Source: Mesobacterium pallidum
GTDB taxonomy: Bacteria; Pseudomonadota; Alphaproteobacteria; Rhodobacterales; Rhodobacteraceae
Assembly: GCF_019966535.1 (NCBI RefSeq)
Contig: NZ_JAIMID010000003.1
Location: forward strand, 248,001 to 312,000
Direction: 5' to 3'
Length of the DNA: 64,000 nt
A program made the position numbers and the translations under genes. Positions 42,724 to 50,635 of the stretch are shown piece by piece (positions within the stretch are counted from its first letter, which is position 1; each line of letters opens with the position of its first letter). The notes beneath the pieces were generated by a model that worked only from the letters and a program-made list of their open reading frames with translations, made no database searches and had not been told where the DNA came from.

Positions 42724-44313
42724 TCAGCCGAAGTCCATCACCTGCGCCCGGGCCAGCGCCAGTGGCTTGCGGCGCGCCACGCGGGCGGCCAGTCGGCGGA
42801 TACGGGCCGGGTCGGGCGCGCGGTCGGCCGCGCGATCCATGCGCGCCCAGAGCACGGCGAGGGCCAGGTCGATGGTCAGCCACAGGAAATCCGTGGCAAC
42901 CGGACCCGGGTCGGCCATCTCGCGCACGCGGGCTTGCGCGCCCTTCCAGGCGTCCAGCAGGTCGGTCACGTCGGCACCGGCGGCGATCTCGTCGCGCAAG
43001 AAGGCTTCGAACGCATTGTGCGGCGCGCCACCCTTCCAGTGCAGCAGGTGGCGGCAGAGGGTCATGGCGTGGATGCCGTTGGCGCCCTCGTAGATCGCGG
43101 TGATGCGCACGTCGCGGTAGGTCTGCTCCAGCCGGTATTCATGCAGGTAGCCGTAGCCGCCCAGCACCTGCTGGCCCAGCTCGGCCGCCTTCATCCCGCC
43201 TTCGGAGCCGTAGACCTTGGCCAGCGGGGTCAGGAATTCGACCAGCATCGGGTTTGTGCCGCGCTCGATCTCGACGGCCGAGAGGTGGACGAGCGCGCGG
43301 ATGCCCAGTGCGATGCTGTCCGCCTCGTCCAGCATCCGCGCCACGTCGGCGTGCTGGTCGATGGTCACGGCACCGTCCGGCCCCCTGCCCTGCTGGCGCT
43401 CGGCCGCGTAGCTGCGGGCAACGTCCACCGCGCGCGCGGCATGGGCGGTGCCCTGCGAGCTCACGTCGAGCCGGGCGTAGTTCATCATGACAAACATGGC
43501 GGCCAGGCCCTTGCCCTCTTCGCCGATCAGCTCGCCCGTCGCGCCGTCGAAGGCGAGCTGGCAGGTGGGCGAGCCGTGCAGGCCCATCTTTTCCTCGATC
43601 CGGGTGACGGTGATCGGGTTGCGGGTGCCATCGGGCAGGTCCGAGGTGCAGGCGAAGAGCGACAACCCCTTGGTTCCGCCATCGCTGGTACGCGCGAGGA
43701 CGAGGTGCAGGATACCTTGTGAGGCGTCCTGGTCGCCGCCCGAGATGAAGATCTTTTCACCGGTGATCTTGTAGACATCGCCCTCCTTCACCGCGCGGGT
43801 GCGGATGCGGCCCAGGTCCGAGCCCGCGCCCGGTTCGGTCAGCGCCATGGTCGCCAGCCAGCGGCCATCGGCCAGCGGCGGGACGAAGCGCTGCTTCTGG
43901 CTGTCGGTGCCATTGGCGAGCAGCGTGCGTGCCGCACCCGGCGCGAGACCGGCCAGCATCTGCATGCCGTGGCAGGCGCCCGAGAACACCTCGGACAGCA
44001 TGACCTGGTAGAGGTTGCCCATGCCCTGGCCGCCGTATGCCTCGGGCATGGTCAGGCCCGCCCAGCCCTGTTCGGCATAGGCGGCATAGGCTTTCAGGTA
44101 TCCTTCGGGCAGGCGCACGCGGCCGTTTTCCAGCCGCGCGCCGATCTTGTCGCCCTCCTCGTCGATCGGCGCGATCTCGGCCTCGGCGAAGGCCGAGAAG
44201 TGCTGGAGCAGCTCGCGCGCCAGCTCGCCGTCGTAATCGGGCAGGTCGGGGGCGCCGGCGACGGCCTCCATGCAGAAGAGGATATCGTCCTGGGGGGCGG
44301 AGAAGGGTTTCAT
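42724..44313 (-). CDS. Acyl-CoA dehydrogenase (AidB/DmdC-like long form)
   Basis: A 529-residue flavoprotein. Motifs are ALTEPGAGSDLG, the FAD-contacting ISGGDQD, and the C-terminal QVLGGYGYLHEYRLEQTYRDVRITAIYEGANGI, where the second-last Glu (YEG) is the usual catalytic base. The length and extra C-terminal helical region fit the long AidB/DmdC-like group. In this operon it may desaturate a phenylpropanoyl-CoA (inference). The ATG at 44313 was preferred over an in-frame upstream start that reads through repeat-derived sequence. Confidence 0.88.
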   Translation of the reverse strand: MKPFSAPQDDILFCMEAVAGAPDLPDYDGELARELLQHFSAFAEAEIAPIDEEGDKIGARLENGRVRLPEGYLKAYAAYAEQGWAGLTMPEAYGGQGMGNLYQVMLSEVFSGACHGMQMLAGLAPGAARTLLANGTDSQKQRFVPPLADGRWLATMALTEPGAGSDLGRIRTRAVKEGDVYKITGEKIFISGGDQDASQGILHLVLARTSDGGTKGLSLFACTSDLPDGTRNPITVTRIEEKMGLHGSPTCQLAFDGATGELIGEEGKGLAAMFVMMNYARLDVSSQGTAHAARAVDVARSYAAERQQGRGPDGAVTIDQHADVARMLDEADSIALGIRALVHLSAVEIERGTNPMLVEFLTPLAKVYGSEGGMKAAELGQQVLGGYGYLHEYRLEQTYRDVRITAIYEGANGIHAMTLCRHLLHWKGGAPHNAFEAFLRDEIAAGADVTDLLDAWKGAQARVREMADPGPVATDFLWLTIDLALAVLWARMDRAADRAPDPARIRRLAARVARRKPLALARAQVMDFG

Positions 44314-44351
44314 GTCTGCAATCCTTGGGGTCTGGCCCTTGGTGGAGAGCC

Positions 44352-44395
44352 CCGGGGCGCTGCCCCGGACCCCGGAGTTTAGTGGCAAGATGAAG
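44352..44395 (+). repeat. Composite repeat copy opposing the flanking genes
   Basis: Hairpin CCGGGGC-GCT-GCCCCGG (44352-44368), then the box CCCCGGAGTTTAGTGG + CAAGATGAAG (44370-44395), followed by the stem CGGCGC/GCGCCG. It is on the plus strand although both neighbours read minus, so not every copy matches gene direction. Confidence 0.7.
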
Positions 44396-44422
44396 GGGGA
44401 TCGGCGCGTGTCGAGGCGCCGT

Positions 44423-45298
44423 TTACTCCATCAGGCCGAGGAGGCGGGCGGCGTTGTTCTTGAGGATGTCCTCGCGGACCTCGTCGCGGAACGCGGCCTT
44501 GTCGAAGGCGGCCAGCCATTTTTCCGGCGAGATCATCGGCCAGTCGGAGCCGAAGAGCATCTTTTTCTTCAGCATCGTGTTGGCATAGCGCACGAGGATC
44601 TCGGGGAAGTATTTCGGCGACCAGCCCGAGAGGTCGATATAGACGTTTGGCTTGTGCTGCGCGACGGACAGCGCCTCTTCCTGCCAGGGGAAGGAGGGAT
44701 GGGCGAGCACGATCTTGAGGTCCGGAAAATCCACCGCCACGTCGTCCATGTACATCGGGTTCGAGAACTTGAGCCGCATGCCGTTGCCGCCGGGCATGCC
44801 GCTGCCCACGCCGGTCTGGCCGGTGTGGAAGAGCGCGATGCAGCCTTCCTCTTCCAGCGCCTCGTAGAGCGGGTAGGCCATGCGGTCATTGGCGAAAAAG
44901 CCCTGCATGGTCGGGTGAAACTTGAAGCCCTTGACCTTGTAGTCGCGGATCAGGCGGCGCGCCTCGCGCACGGCCATCTTTCCCTTCCACGGGTCGATCG
45001 AGGCGAACTGGATCAGCACGTCCGCGTTTTCGGCCACAAGTTCGGCCACCTCGTCGTTGGAATAGCGGCGGTATCCGGTTTCGCGTTCCGCATCGACCGG
45101 GAAGATCACCGCGGCGATGTTCTGTGCGCGGAAGTGGGCCGCCGTTTCCGGGATGGTCGGCGGATGGCTCCAGGGCGCGCCGAAATACTTGGCCATCGAC
45201 GATTGCAGGTCGTCGTAGCCGTCGTCGCTGTGGCAGCCGCAGGGTTCCTCGGCATGGGTGTGGATGTCGATCGCGCGGATCTTGGTGATATCGACCAT
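44423..45298 (-). CDS. Amidohydrolase-superfamily (amidohydrolase 2) enzyme
   Basis: A 291-residue TIM-barrel metal enzyme: AIDIHTHAEEP supplies the first metal histidines, then KFHPTMQGF, FHTGQTGVGS, VLAHPSFPW and the late GSDWP aspartate. The family holds decarboxylases and C-C hydrolases as well as amidases. It sits between the aryl-CoA ligase and the acyl-CoA dehydrogenase. By analogy with CouO of Rhodococcus, recalled as a related hydrolase that cleaves aryl beta-ketoacyl-CoA, it may release the aromatic acid and acetyl-CoA (inference). Confidence 0.85.
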   Translation of the reverse strand: MVDITKIRAIDIHTHAEEPCGCHSDDGYDDLQSSMAKYFGAPWSHPPTIPETAAHFRAQNIAAVIFPVDAERETGYRRYSNDEVAELVAENADVLIQFASIDPWKGKMAVREARRLIRDYKVKGFKFHPTMQGFFANDRMAYPLYEALEEEGCIALFHTGQTGVGSGMPGGNGMRLKFSNPMYMDDVAVDFPDLKIVLAHPSFPWQEEALSVAQHKPNVYIDLSGWSPKYFPEILVRYANTMLKKKMLFGSDWPMISPEKWLAAFDKAAFRDEVREDILKNNAARLLGLME

Positions 45299-45308
45299 GG
45301 GTATTTCC

Positions 45309-47111
45309 TCAGATCAGGATCGTTGCCGGATCGCTGTCGTCGTAGAGGCGCTGTTCGAGATGCGCGCGGCGCGACAGGATCTTGTTGCTGTTCAGGTTGC
45401 CCTTGGCGGTGATCTCGCCTTCGGGCAGCGAGGCCGGTTCGGCCAGCACCAGCGCGCGCGAGATGCGGGCCGAGGAGCCGGCCTTGAGGCGCGGGGCCAG
45501 CGCCGCGCGGATGTCCTCGGCCAGGGCGGGGTCGATGATGACCTCCTGCCCCGGCTCGACCGTGATGCCACGGGCCTTGAGAGTCGCCGGGTTCGGGAAG
45601 ATCATCACGCCGATCTCGGACCGGTTCGCGCCGGTGATGACGAGATCTGCGGCAATGCCGCCCAGCTCGCCCAGCACATCAAGGCGCAGGGTCGCAGCGC
45701 GGACCCATGTGCCCGAGGTCAGCTTGAATTCCTCGGTGAGGCGGCCGACGAAGCGCAGGCCCTTGTCGGGGTCGGCCGGGTCGACGAAGGCCATGACGTC
45801 GCCGGTGCGGAAGAACCCGTCTTCGTCGAAGGCCTCGGCGGTTTTCTCCGGTTCGTTCAGGTAGCCGGGCATGATGCTGTCGCCCTTCACCCGGACCTCG
45901 ACGCGTGCGTCCTCGACCGGCACGAGCTTGACGTCGAGGCCGGTCAGGGGTACGCCGACGATGCCGGACATGTGGGTCGGTTCGTGCTGGATCAGCGCGG
46001 CAGGGGCGGTTTCGGTGAGGCCCCAGGACGAGTTCATCAGCGGGACGTGGCCCGTGACCTCTTTCGCCAGGTCCTCGATCCCCTTCCAGACATCCTGCGG
46101 CAGGGCCGCGCCGGCGTAGAAGAGCATGTCGAGCCCGGCAAAATAGCTTTCCGCCAGCGCCTTGTCGGCGCGCATCGCCTCGAGCAGCTTGGCGTAGCCA
46201 ACGGGGACGTTGAAGGCCAGGGTGCCGGTCTTCATCCGCAGGTTTTCCAGCGTGCGCGGGAAAAGGTCCGGCGTCGGCTTGCCGTCGTCGATGTAAAGCG
46301 ATCCGCCATTGGCCAGCATCAGGTTGAAATTGTGTGACCCGCCGAAGACGTGGTTCCAGGGCAGCCAGTCGACGATCACCGGCGGCCGCGCCTTGAGGAA
46401 GGGCAGCGTGTCGAGCAGCTGGGCCTGGTTGGTGCACATCATGCGCTGGGTGGTGATGACCGCCTTGGGAGCGGAGGTGCTGCCCGAGGTCATCAGGTAC
46501 TTGGCGACCGTGTCGGGGCCGACGGCGGCATTGGCGGCGGCAAGGTCCACGCCGTTCGCGCCCTTGAGCATGTCCGCCAGCATCGTGGCGCCTTCGATCT
46601 GCCCGCGCGAGATGACGATCTCGCGGCCGTGCATCTCGTTCAGGGCCAAGGCCTCGGCGACGCGGTCACCATCCTCGGCAAAGATCATGCCGGGATCGGT
46701 GACCGAGATCACGTGGCGCAGGTGGCGGTGGGCGCCGGGGATCAGCGCGTATTGCTCGGCCACGGGCACGGTCGGCACGCCGACATATTGCGCGGCCAGC
46801 GTCAGCAGCCCGTGGTCGACCGAGTTGCCCGAAATGATCAGGATCGGCGTGTTCTGCCCCATGCCCCGGGCCAGCATCGCCTCGCCCAGCGCCTGCACGA
46901 TCTGCAGGGCGCTGAGGAACGACTCTTCGCGCCAGCCATCCCCGGACCTGTCGGCGATGAAGGTGGCGTTCGGCGTCATGCGCGCCCAGTGGTGCAACCA
47001 GTCCGAGGTCTTGGCGACGACCGGGCTCCGCACGTAGGCGGACCGGAACACCATGGTGCCGTCGGCGCGCGTTTCGAGCTTGGTGGAATGCGGTCTGTAC
47101 TTGCTGTCCAT
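45309..47111 (-). CDS. fcs: Feruloyl-CoA synthase-like aryl-CoA ligase
   Basis: A 600-residue ANL enzyme of the long feruloyl-CoA synthase group: YLMTSGSTSAPKAVITTQRMM P-loop, DWLPWNHVFGGSHNFN, NSSWGLTETAPAA, FRTGDVMAFVD and a non-standard C-terminus (GEITAKGNLNSNKIL, catalytic Lys). It activates a phenylpropenoate such as ferulate, coumarate or cinnamate to its CoA ester; the ring pattern cannot be read from sequence. The start at 47111 has GGGAGG seven bases upstream; ATGs at 47117 and 47129 are less well placed. Confidence 0.88.
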   Translation of the reverse strand: MDSKYRPHSTKLETRADGTMVFRSAYVRSPVVAKTSDWLHHWARMTPNATFIADRSGDGWREESFLSALQIVQALGEAMLARGMGQNTPILIISGNSVDHGLLTLAAQYVGVPTVPVAEQYALIPGAHRHLRHVISVTDPGMIFAEDGDRVAEALALNEMHGREIVISRGQIEGATMLADMLKGANGVDLAAANAAVGPDTVAKYLMTSGSTSAPKAVITTQRMMCTNQAQLLDTLPFLKARPPVIVDWLPWNHVFGGSHNFNLMLANGGSLYIDDGKPTPDLFPRTLENLRMKTGTLAFNVPVGYAKLLEAMRADKALAESYFAGLDMLFYAGAALPQDVWKGIEDLAKEVTGHVPLMNSSWGLTETAPAALIQHEPTHMSGIVGVPLTGLDVKLVPVEDARVEVRVKGDSIMPGYLNEPEKTAEAFDEDGFFRTGDVMAFVDPADPDKGLRFVGRLTEEFKLTSGTWVRAATLRLDVLGELGGIAADLVITGANRSEIGVMIFPNPATLKARGITVEPGQEVIIDPALAEDIRAALAPRLKAGSSARISRALVLAEPASLPEGEITAKGNLNSNKILSRRAHLEQRLYDDSDPATILI

Positions 47112-47139
47112 GTCCATGCCTCCCGTCATGGCCGCCTTT

Positions 47140-47907
47140 TCAGCGGAAGTTCGGTTGCCGTTTCTCGAGGAAGGCCTGCAGCCCCTCGAGCGCATCGGCG
47201 CTGGTCTGCGTCAGCGAGGCGCAGAGGCTTTCCGTGAAAAGCCCGTCATTGCGGCTCATGTCGCCGATGCGGGCCAGCGACTGGATGATGATGTGGTTGG
47301 TGAGCGGCGCGTTGCCGGCGATGCGCTCGGCCAGTTCCTGCGCGCGGGCGATCGATTCGCCCTCTCCGACCAGCTCGTGGGCGAGGCCCATCATGCGGCC
47401 ATCCTCGGCGTTGTAGCGGCGGCCGGTCAGCATCATCTCGGTCATGCGGTCCGGGCCGATGATGCGGCCGACACGCACGCTCGCGCCGCCGCCGACAAAG
47501 ATCCCGCGCCGCCCCTCGGGCAGCTGGAACATGGTCGAGGGTTCGGCGATTCGCACGTGGGTGGAGGTGGCGAGTTCCAGCCCGCCGCCCATCACCGCGC
47601 CGAACATGGCCGAGACGACCGGCAGACCGCCGAACTGGATCTGCTCCATCACCTTGTGCCAGTTGCGGCTGTGGTAGAACGTGCCTTCGGCATCGCGCTG
47701 GGTGTGCTCGGAAAGGTCGAGGCCCGAGCAGTAATGGCCCGCCGTACCGGTCAGGACGATCACGCGCACGCCCTCGGGCGGGGTGAAGAACACCTCGGAG
47801 AGGCCGTTCAGCAACGTGTCGGACATCGCGTTGCGCTTGTCGGGACGGTTCATCGTCACGGTTGCCACGGGCCCGTCGACAGAGACCTTCACCACTTCTT
47901 CCGCCAT
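47140..47907 (-). CDS. Crotonase-family enoyl-CoA hydratase
   Basis: A 255-residue crotonase: oxyanion-hole segments HYCSGLDLSEH and FGAVMGGGLELATSTHVRIAEPS, with PEGRRGIFVGGGASVRVGRIIG carrying the region of the catalytic acid. Next to the feruloyl-CoA-synthase-like gene it may hydrate the side chain of an aryl-propenoyl-CoA. A hydratase-lyase giving an aldehyde is an alternative, but no vanillin-type dehydrogenase is nearby. GGGAGG precedes the ATG at 47907. Confidence 0.88.
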   Translation of the reverse strand: MAEEVVKVSVDGPVATVTMNRPDKRNAMSDTLLNGLSEVFFTPPEGVRVIVLTGTAGHYCSGLDLSEHTQRDAEGTFYHSRNWHKVMEQIQFGGLPVVSAMFGAVMGGGLELATSTHVRIAEPSTMFQLPEGRRGIFVGGGASVRVGRIIGPDRMTEMMLTGRRYNAEDGRMMGLAHELVGEGESIARAQELAERIAGNAPLTNHIIIQSLARIGDMSRNDGLFTESLCASLTQTSADALEGLQAFLEKRQPNFR

Positions 47908-48007
47908 CACATCCTCCCGCGCGTATTCGTTCTGAGTACCGATTGTTAGGTTCAAGAACGATCTGCCAGAATCGCCTGCGCTTTGCAAACGATCTTTGAA
48001 ACGAGAA

Positions 48008-48059
48008 CGGCCGCGACACGAGAGTGCCGCGGCCGCCGTTTCACCGGGTGATCCGGTGA
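48008..48059 (-). terminator. Two hairpins directly after dctP
   Basis: TCACCGG/CCGGTGA (48041-48059) abuts the dctP stop. A long stem with arms CGGCCGCG/CGCGGCCG and a GAGA loop follows (48008-48035). Between a binding-protein gene and enzymes of the same operon this may be a partial terminator or stabiliser keeping dctP message higher. Confidence 0.6.
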
Positions 48060-49103
48060 TTATTCGTACATCGGGGTGTATTCCGCGATCAGGCCGCGGG
48101 CCTCGTCGATCAGCGCCTGTCCGTCGATGCCGCGCTTGTCCATCTCGGCGATCCACTGCTCATAGACCGGCTGGGCGGCGTCGCGCCAGGCCTGCATGTT
48201 GTCACCCTCGACAGTGATGATGTTGTTGCCGAGGTCGACGGCGATCTGGCGCGCCGGGCCATCCGCATCCGCCTGGGTGCCACCGGCAAAGACCGAGAAT
48301 TCCATCCCGGAATTGTCGTCGATCACCTTCTTGAGGTCATCGGGCAGCGAATCGTAACGCGGCTTGTTCATCGCCAGCACGAAGGTCAGCACGTACAGCG
48401 CCTCGCCCGCGAACTCGGTGTGGTTGCTGACCAGCTCGGGCACCTTCAGCGACGAGGTGACTTCCCACGGGATCGTGGTGCCGTCGATGACGCCTTTCGA
48501 CAAGCCCTCGGACACGGCCGGAACCGGCATGCCGACGGGCGTCGCGCCCAGTTCGGTCAGCAGCAGGTTGACCGAGTTCGAACCACCGCGGATCTTCATG
48601 CCCGCCAGGTCACCGGGCGCAGTGACCGGGTCCTTGGTGTGGATCATGCCGGGGCCGTGGACCCAGGTGCCCAGGATATGGACATCCTTGAAATCGGTTT
48701 CCTTCCAGTGCTTTTCATACATCTCCCAATAGGCGCGCGACACGGCGCGGGCATTGGTCATCATGAAGGGCAGCTCGAACACCTCGGTGCCCGGGAAGCG
48801 GCCGGGCGTGTAGCCGACCACGGTCCAGACGATGTCCACAACACCGTCGCGGGCCTGGTCCATCAGCTGCGGCGGGGTGCCGCCCAGCGACATCGAGGCA
48901 TAGCGGTCGACCTTGATACGGCCACCCGAATCCTTTTCGACATTGTCGGCCCAGACATCCAGGACCAGCTTGGGCACGTTGGCCTGCGGCGGCAGGAACT
49001 GGTGCAGCTTAAGCGTGACTTCCTGGGCCAGCGCCCCGGTTGCGGCCATCGCGGCAAGGGCAACGCCGCCCAGCGCGCCCAGGACCTTGCGTCTTGTCGT
49101 CAT
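48060..49103 (-). CDS. dctP: TRAP transporter substrate-binding protein (DctP family)
   Basis: A 347-residue periplasmic protein with a signal peptide (RRK start, cleavage near ATGALA). The DctP pattern includes KLHQFLPPQANVP, ASMSLGGTPPQLMDQARDGVVDIVWTVVGY and the ligand-clamping Arg in GMKIRGG, which in the family contacts the substrate carboxylate. It is the first gene of the ligase/crotonase operon, so an aromatic or phenylpropanoid carboxylate is a likely ligand (inference). Its membrane partners DctQ and DctM are not in the window. Confidence 0.93.
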   Translation of the reverse strand: MTTRRKVLGALGGVALAAMAATGALAQEVTLKLHQFLPPQANVPKLVLDVWADNVEKDSGGRIKVDRYASMSLGGTPPQLMDQARDGVVDIVWTVVGYTPGRFPGTEVFELPFMMTNARAVSRAYWEMYEKHWKETDFKDVHILGTWVHGPGMIHTKDPVTAPGDLAGMKIRGGSNSVNLLLTELGATPVGMPVPAVSEGLSKGVIDGTTIPWEVTSSLKVPELVSNHTEFAGEALYVLTFVLAMNKPRYDSLPDDLKKVIDDNSGMEFSVFAGGTQADADGPARQIAVDLGNNIITVEGDNMQAWRDAAQPVYEQWIAEMDKRGIDGQALIDEARGLIAEYTPMYE

Positions 49104-49143
49104 CGTGAATCCTCCCTGTGGATCGACGTCGTGTGATCTATGG

Positions 49144-49176
49144 TGCAGGACTGTCCATGTTTTGCACTATCTTGCC
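49144..49176 (-). promoter_or_regulatory. Two degenerate TGCA-N6-TGCA sites at the dctP promoter
   Basis: TGCA-GGACTG-TCCA (49144-49157) and TGCA-CTATCT-TGCC (49163-49176), each one to two mismatches from the perfect operator. A TTGACT-like -35 (minus strand, 49178-49183) lies just upstream of them. Confidence 0.45.
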
Positions 49177-49267
49177 AAGTCAATTTTTCGCATGGCGCCG
49201 GGTTTCCCGTCAAAGATGTGGATGACCCGTCAGTTAATGCCTGCGCCGATCATGTGATTGGGCGCAC

Positions 49268-49304
49268 TGCACTATATCGCGCGATTTCACCGCGACATAC
49301 TGCA
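49268..49304 (-). promoter_or_regulatory. Two mirror-image TGCA half-site pairs upstream of dctP
   Basis: TGCA-CTATAT-CGCG (49268-49281) and CGCG-ACATAC-TGCA (49291-49304) are approximate reverse complements with 9 bases between. They could form a distal operator for looping with the sites at 49144-49176. Confidence 0.4.
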
Positions 49305-49326
49305 GGGCCCGGCGGGACGGCGACGG

Positions 49327-50025
49327 CTAGTCCGCCGGACCGATGGCCAGGGCGATCGGGTCCAGCCCGTCGATACCGCCGGTAATCTGGTCACCCGCCA
49401 CCACGGCGCCGACACCGGCGGGCGTGCCGGTCATGATCACGTCGCCGGGGGCGAGGTGGTAGTATGTCGACAGGTCCGCGATGACCTCGTCGCACTTGTG
49501 GATCAGTTCGTCCAGGGTCGCGTCCTGGCGGGTCGCGCCGTTCACCGACAGGTGGATGCGCTGGTCGGCGACCGGGCCGAAATCAGCGGCCCTGGTCAGC
49601 GGGGCAAAGACCGCCGCGCCTTCGAAATCCTTGCCCAGGTCCCAGGGCCGCCGCTTGTCCTTGGCGGTGTTCTGCAGGTCGCGCCGGGTCATGTCGAGCC
49701 CGCAGCCATAGGCGTAGATCGCCTTGGCCGCCTCGGCTTTCGAGGCGCGAAAGACCGGATGGCCGATCACCAGCACCAGCTCCATCTCGTGATGCAGGTC
49801 GGAGGTGCCCGGCGGGTAGGGCAGCGTGCTGCCGGTGGGCAGGACGGCGGCCGGATTCTTGGTAAAGTAGAACGGCGCCTCGCGGTCGACCTCGGCCCCC
49901 ATCTCGGCCGCGTGGGCGGCGTAGTTGCGCCCGACGCAGAAGATCCGCGCCACCGGGTAGGCCGCGGCTTCGCCGTTTACCGGGATCGTCTGCACCACGG
50001 GCGGGGGAAAGAGCGTGTCGGTCAT
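49327..50025 (-). CDS. Fumarylacetoacetate hydrolase family protein
   Basis: A 232-residue FAH-fold enzyme: FCVGRNYAAHAAEMGAE, FYFTKNPAAVL, and the metal-binding HHEMELVLVIG, followed by GCGLDMTRRDLQ and the late MTGTPAGVGAV. The short single-domain form includes fumarylpyruvate hydrolases and acylpyruvases. AAGGAGG precedes the ATG at 50025. It is divergent from a marR-type gene that may control it, and downstream of it the dctP operon has its own promoter. Confidence 0.9.
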   Translation of the reverse strand: MTDTLFPPPVVQTIPVNGEAAAYPVARIFCVGRNYAAHAAEMGAEVDREAPFYFTKNPAAVLPTGSTLPYPPGTSDLHHEMELVLVIGHPVFRASKAEAAKAIYAYGCGLDMTRRDLQNTAKDKRRPWDLGKDFEGAAVFAPLTRAADFGPVADQRIHLSVNGATRQDATLDELIHKCDEVIADLSTYYHLAPGDVIMTGTPAGVGAVVAGDQITGGIDGLDPIALAIGPAD

Positions 50026-50147
50026 GGGCGGCCTCCTTGGCTCATCGCGGCCAAAGCGCCGCTTCGGGTCCCGTGATACCGGCAAACGCCGCCCCGCGAA
50101 AGCCGCCCTGCCCCACCTTGCGGCCCGCAGGCGCGCGGCATAATGTG

Positions 50148-50157
50148 CGTACTTACG
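50148..50157. promoter_or_regulatory. Palindrome in the FAH/marR divergent promoter
   Basis: CGTA-CT-TACG in the 157-bp intergenic region, about 25 bases before marR and beside a CATTAT-like -10 for the FAH gene. MarR proteins usually bind short palindromes in such divergent regions. Confidence 0.4.
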
Positions 50158-50182
50158 ATCACCGCCCGAGGACCCCGCGCCG

Positions 50183-50635
50183 ATGACCGACACCGCCCGC
50201 CTCGATCCGCTGCTGACCATGCCCGGCCACGTGCTGCGGCGGCTGCACCAGCTGTCGACGGCGGTGTTCCAGGAGCGGATAAAGGCGGCGGGCCACGAGA
50301 TGACCTCGGTGCAATACGCCGCGCTGCGCACGCTGGCCGAACATCCCGGCATCGACCAGGCCGGGTTGGCGGCGCGCATCGCCTATGACCGCGCCACCAT
50401 CGGCGGCGTGGTCGACCGGCTGGAACAGAAGGGGCTGGTCGAACGCTGCGTTTCTCCCCGCGACCGCCGCGCCCGCGAGGTGCGGCTGAGCGAGCAGGGG
50501 CAGGCGTTGTTCGACGAGGTTCGGCCGCTGGTGGACGGGCTGCAGGACGATATCCTGGCCGGCCTCACGGACAAGGAGCGGGCGCAGTTCCTGACCCTTG
50601 GCGCCAAGGTGATCGCGGCCGCCACCCGCGACTAG
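50183..50635 (+). CDS. MarR family transcriptional regulator
   Basis: A 150-residue winged-helix protein: HLQL-type helices, recognition helix region IDQAGLAARIAYDRATIGGVVDRLEQKGLVERCVSPRDRRAREVRLSEQG with the DxRxxxVxLT-like wing. MarR proteins are dimeric repressors released by small ligands, often aromatic acids or their CoA esters (CouR of Rhodopseudomonas is an example). Divergent from the FAH gene. Its stop overlaps the convergent lyxose isomerase gene by four bases. Confidence 0.92.
   Translation: MTDTARLDPLLTMPGHVLRRLHQLSTAVFQERIKAAGHEMTSVQYAALRTLAEHPGIDQAGLAARIAYDRATIGGVVDRLEQKGLVERCVSPRDRRAREVRLSEQGQALFDEVRPLVDGLQDDILAGLTDKERAQFLTLGAKVIAAATRD

Noticed and set aside
47140..47907. 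Crotonase as a vanillin-forming feruloyl-CoA hydratase-lyase
   Set aside because: Not excluded, but the protein is shorter than those I know and no aromatic aldehyde dehydrogenase or vanillate demethylase gene is nearby.
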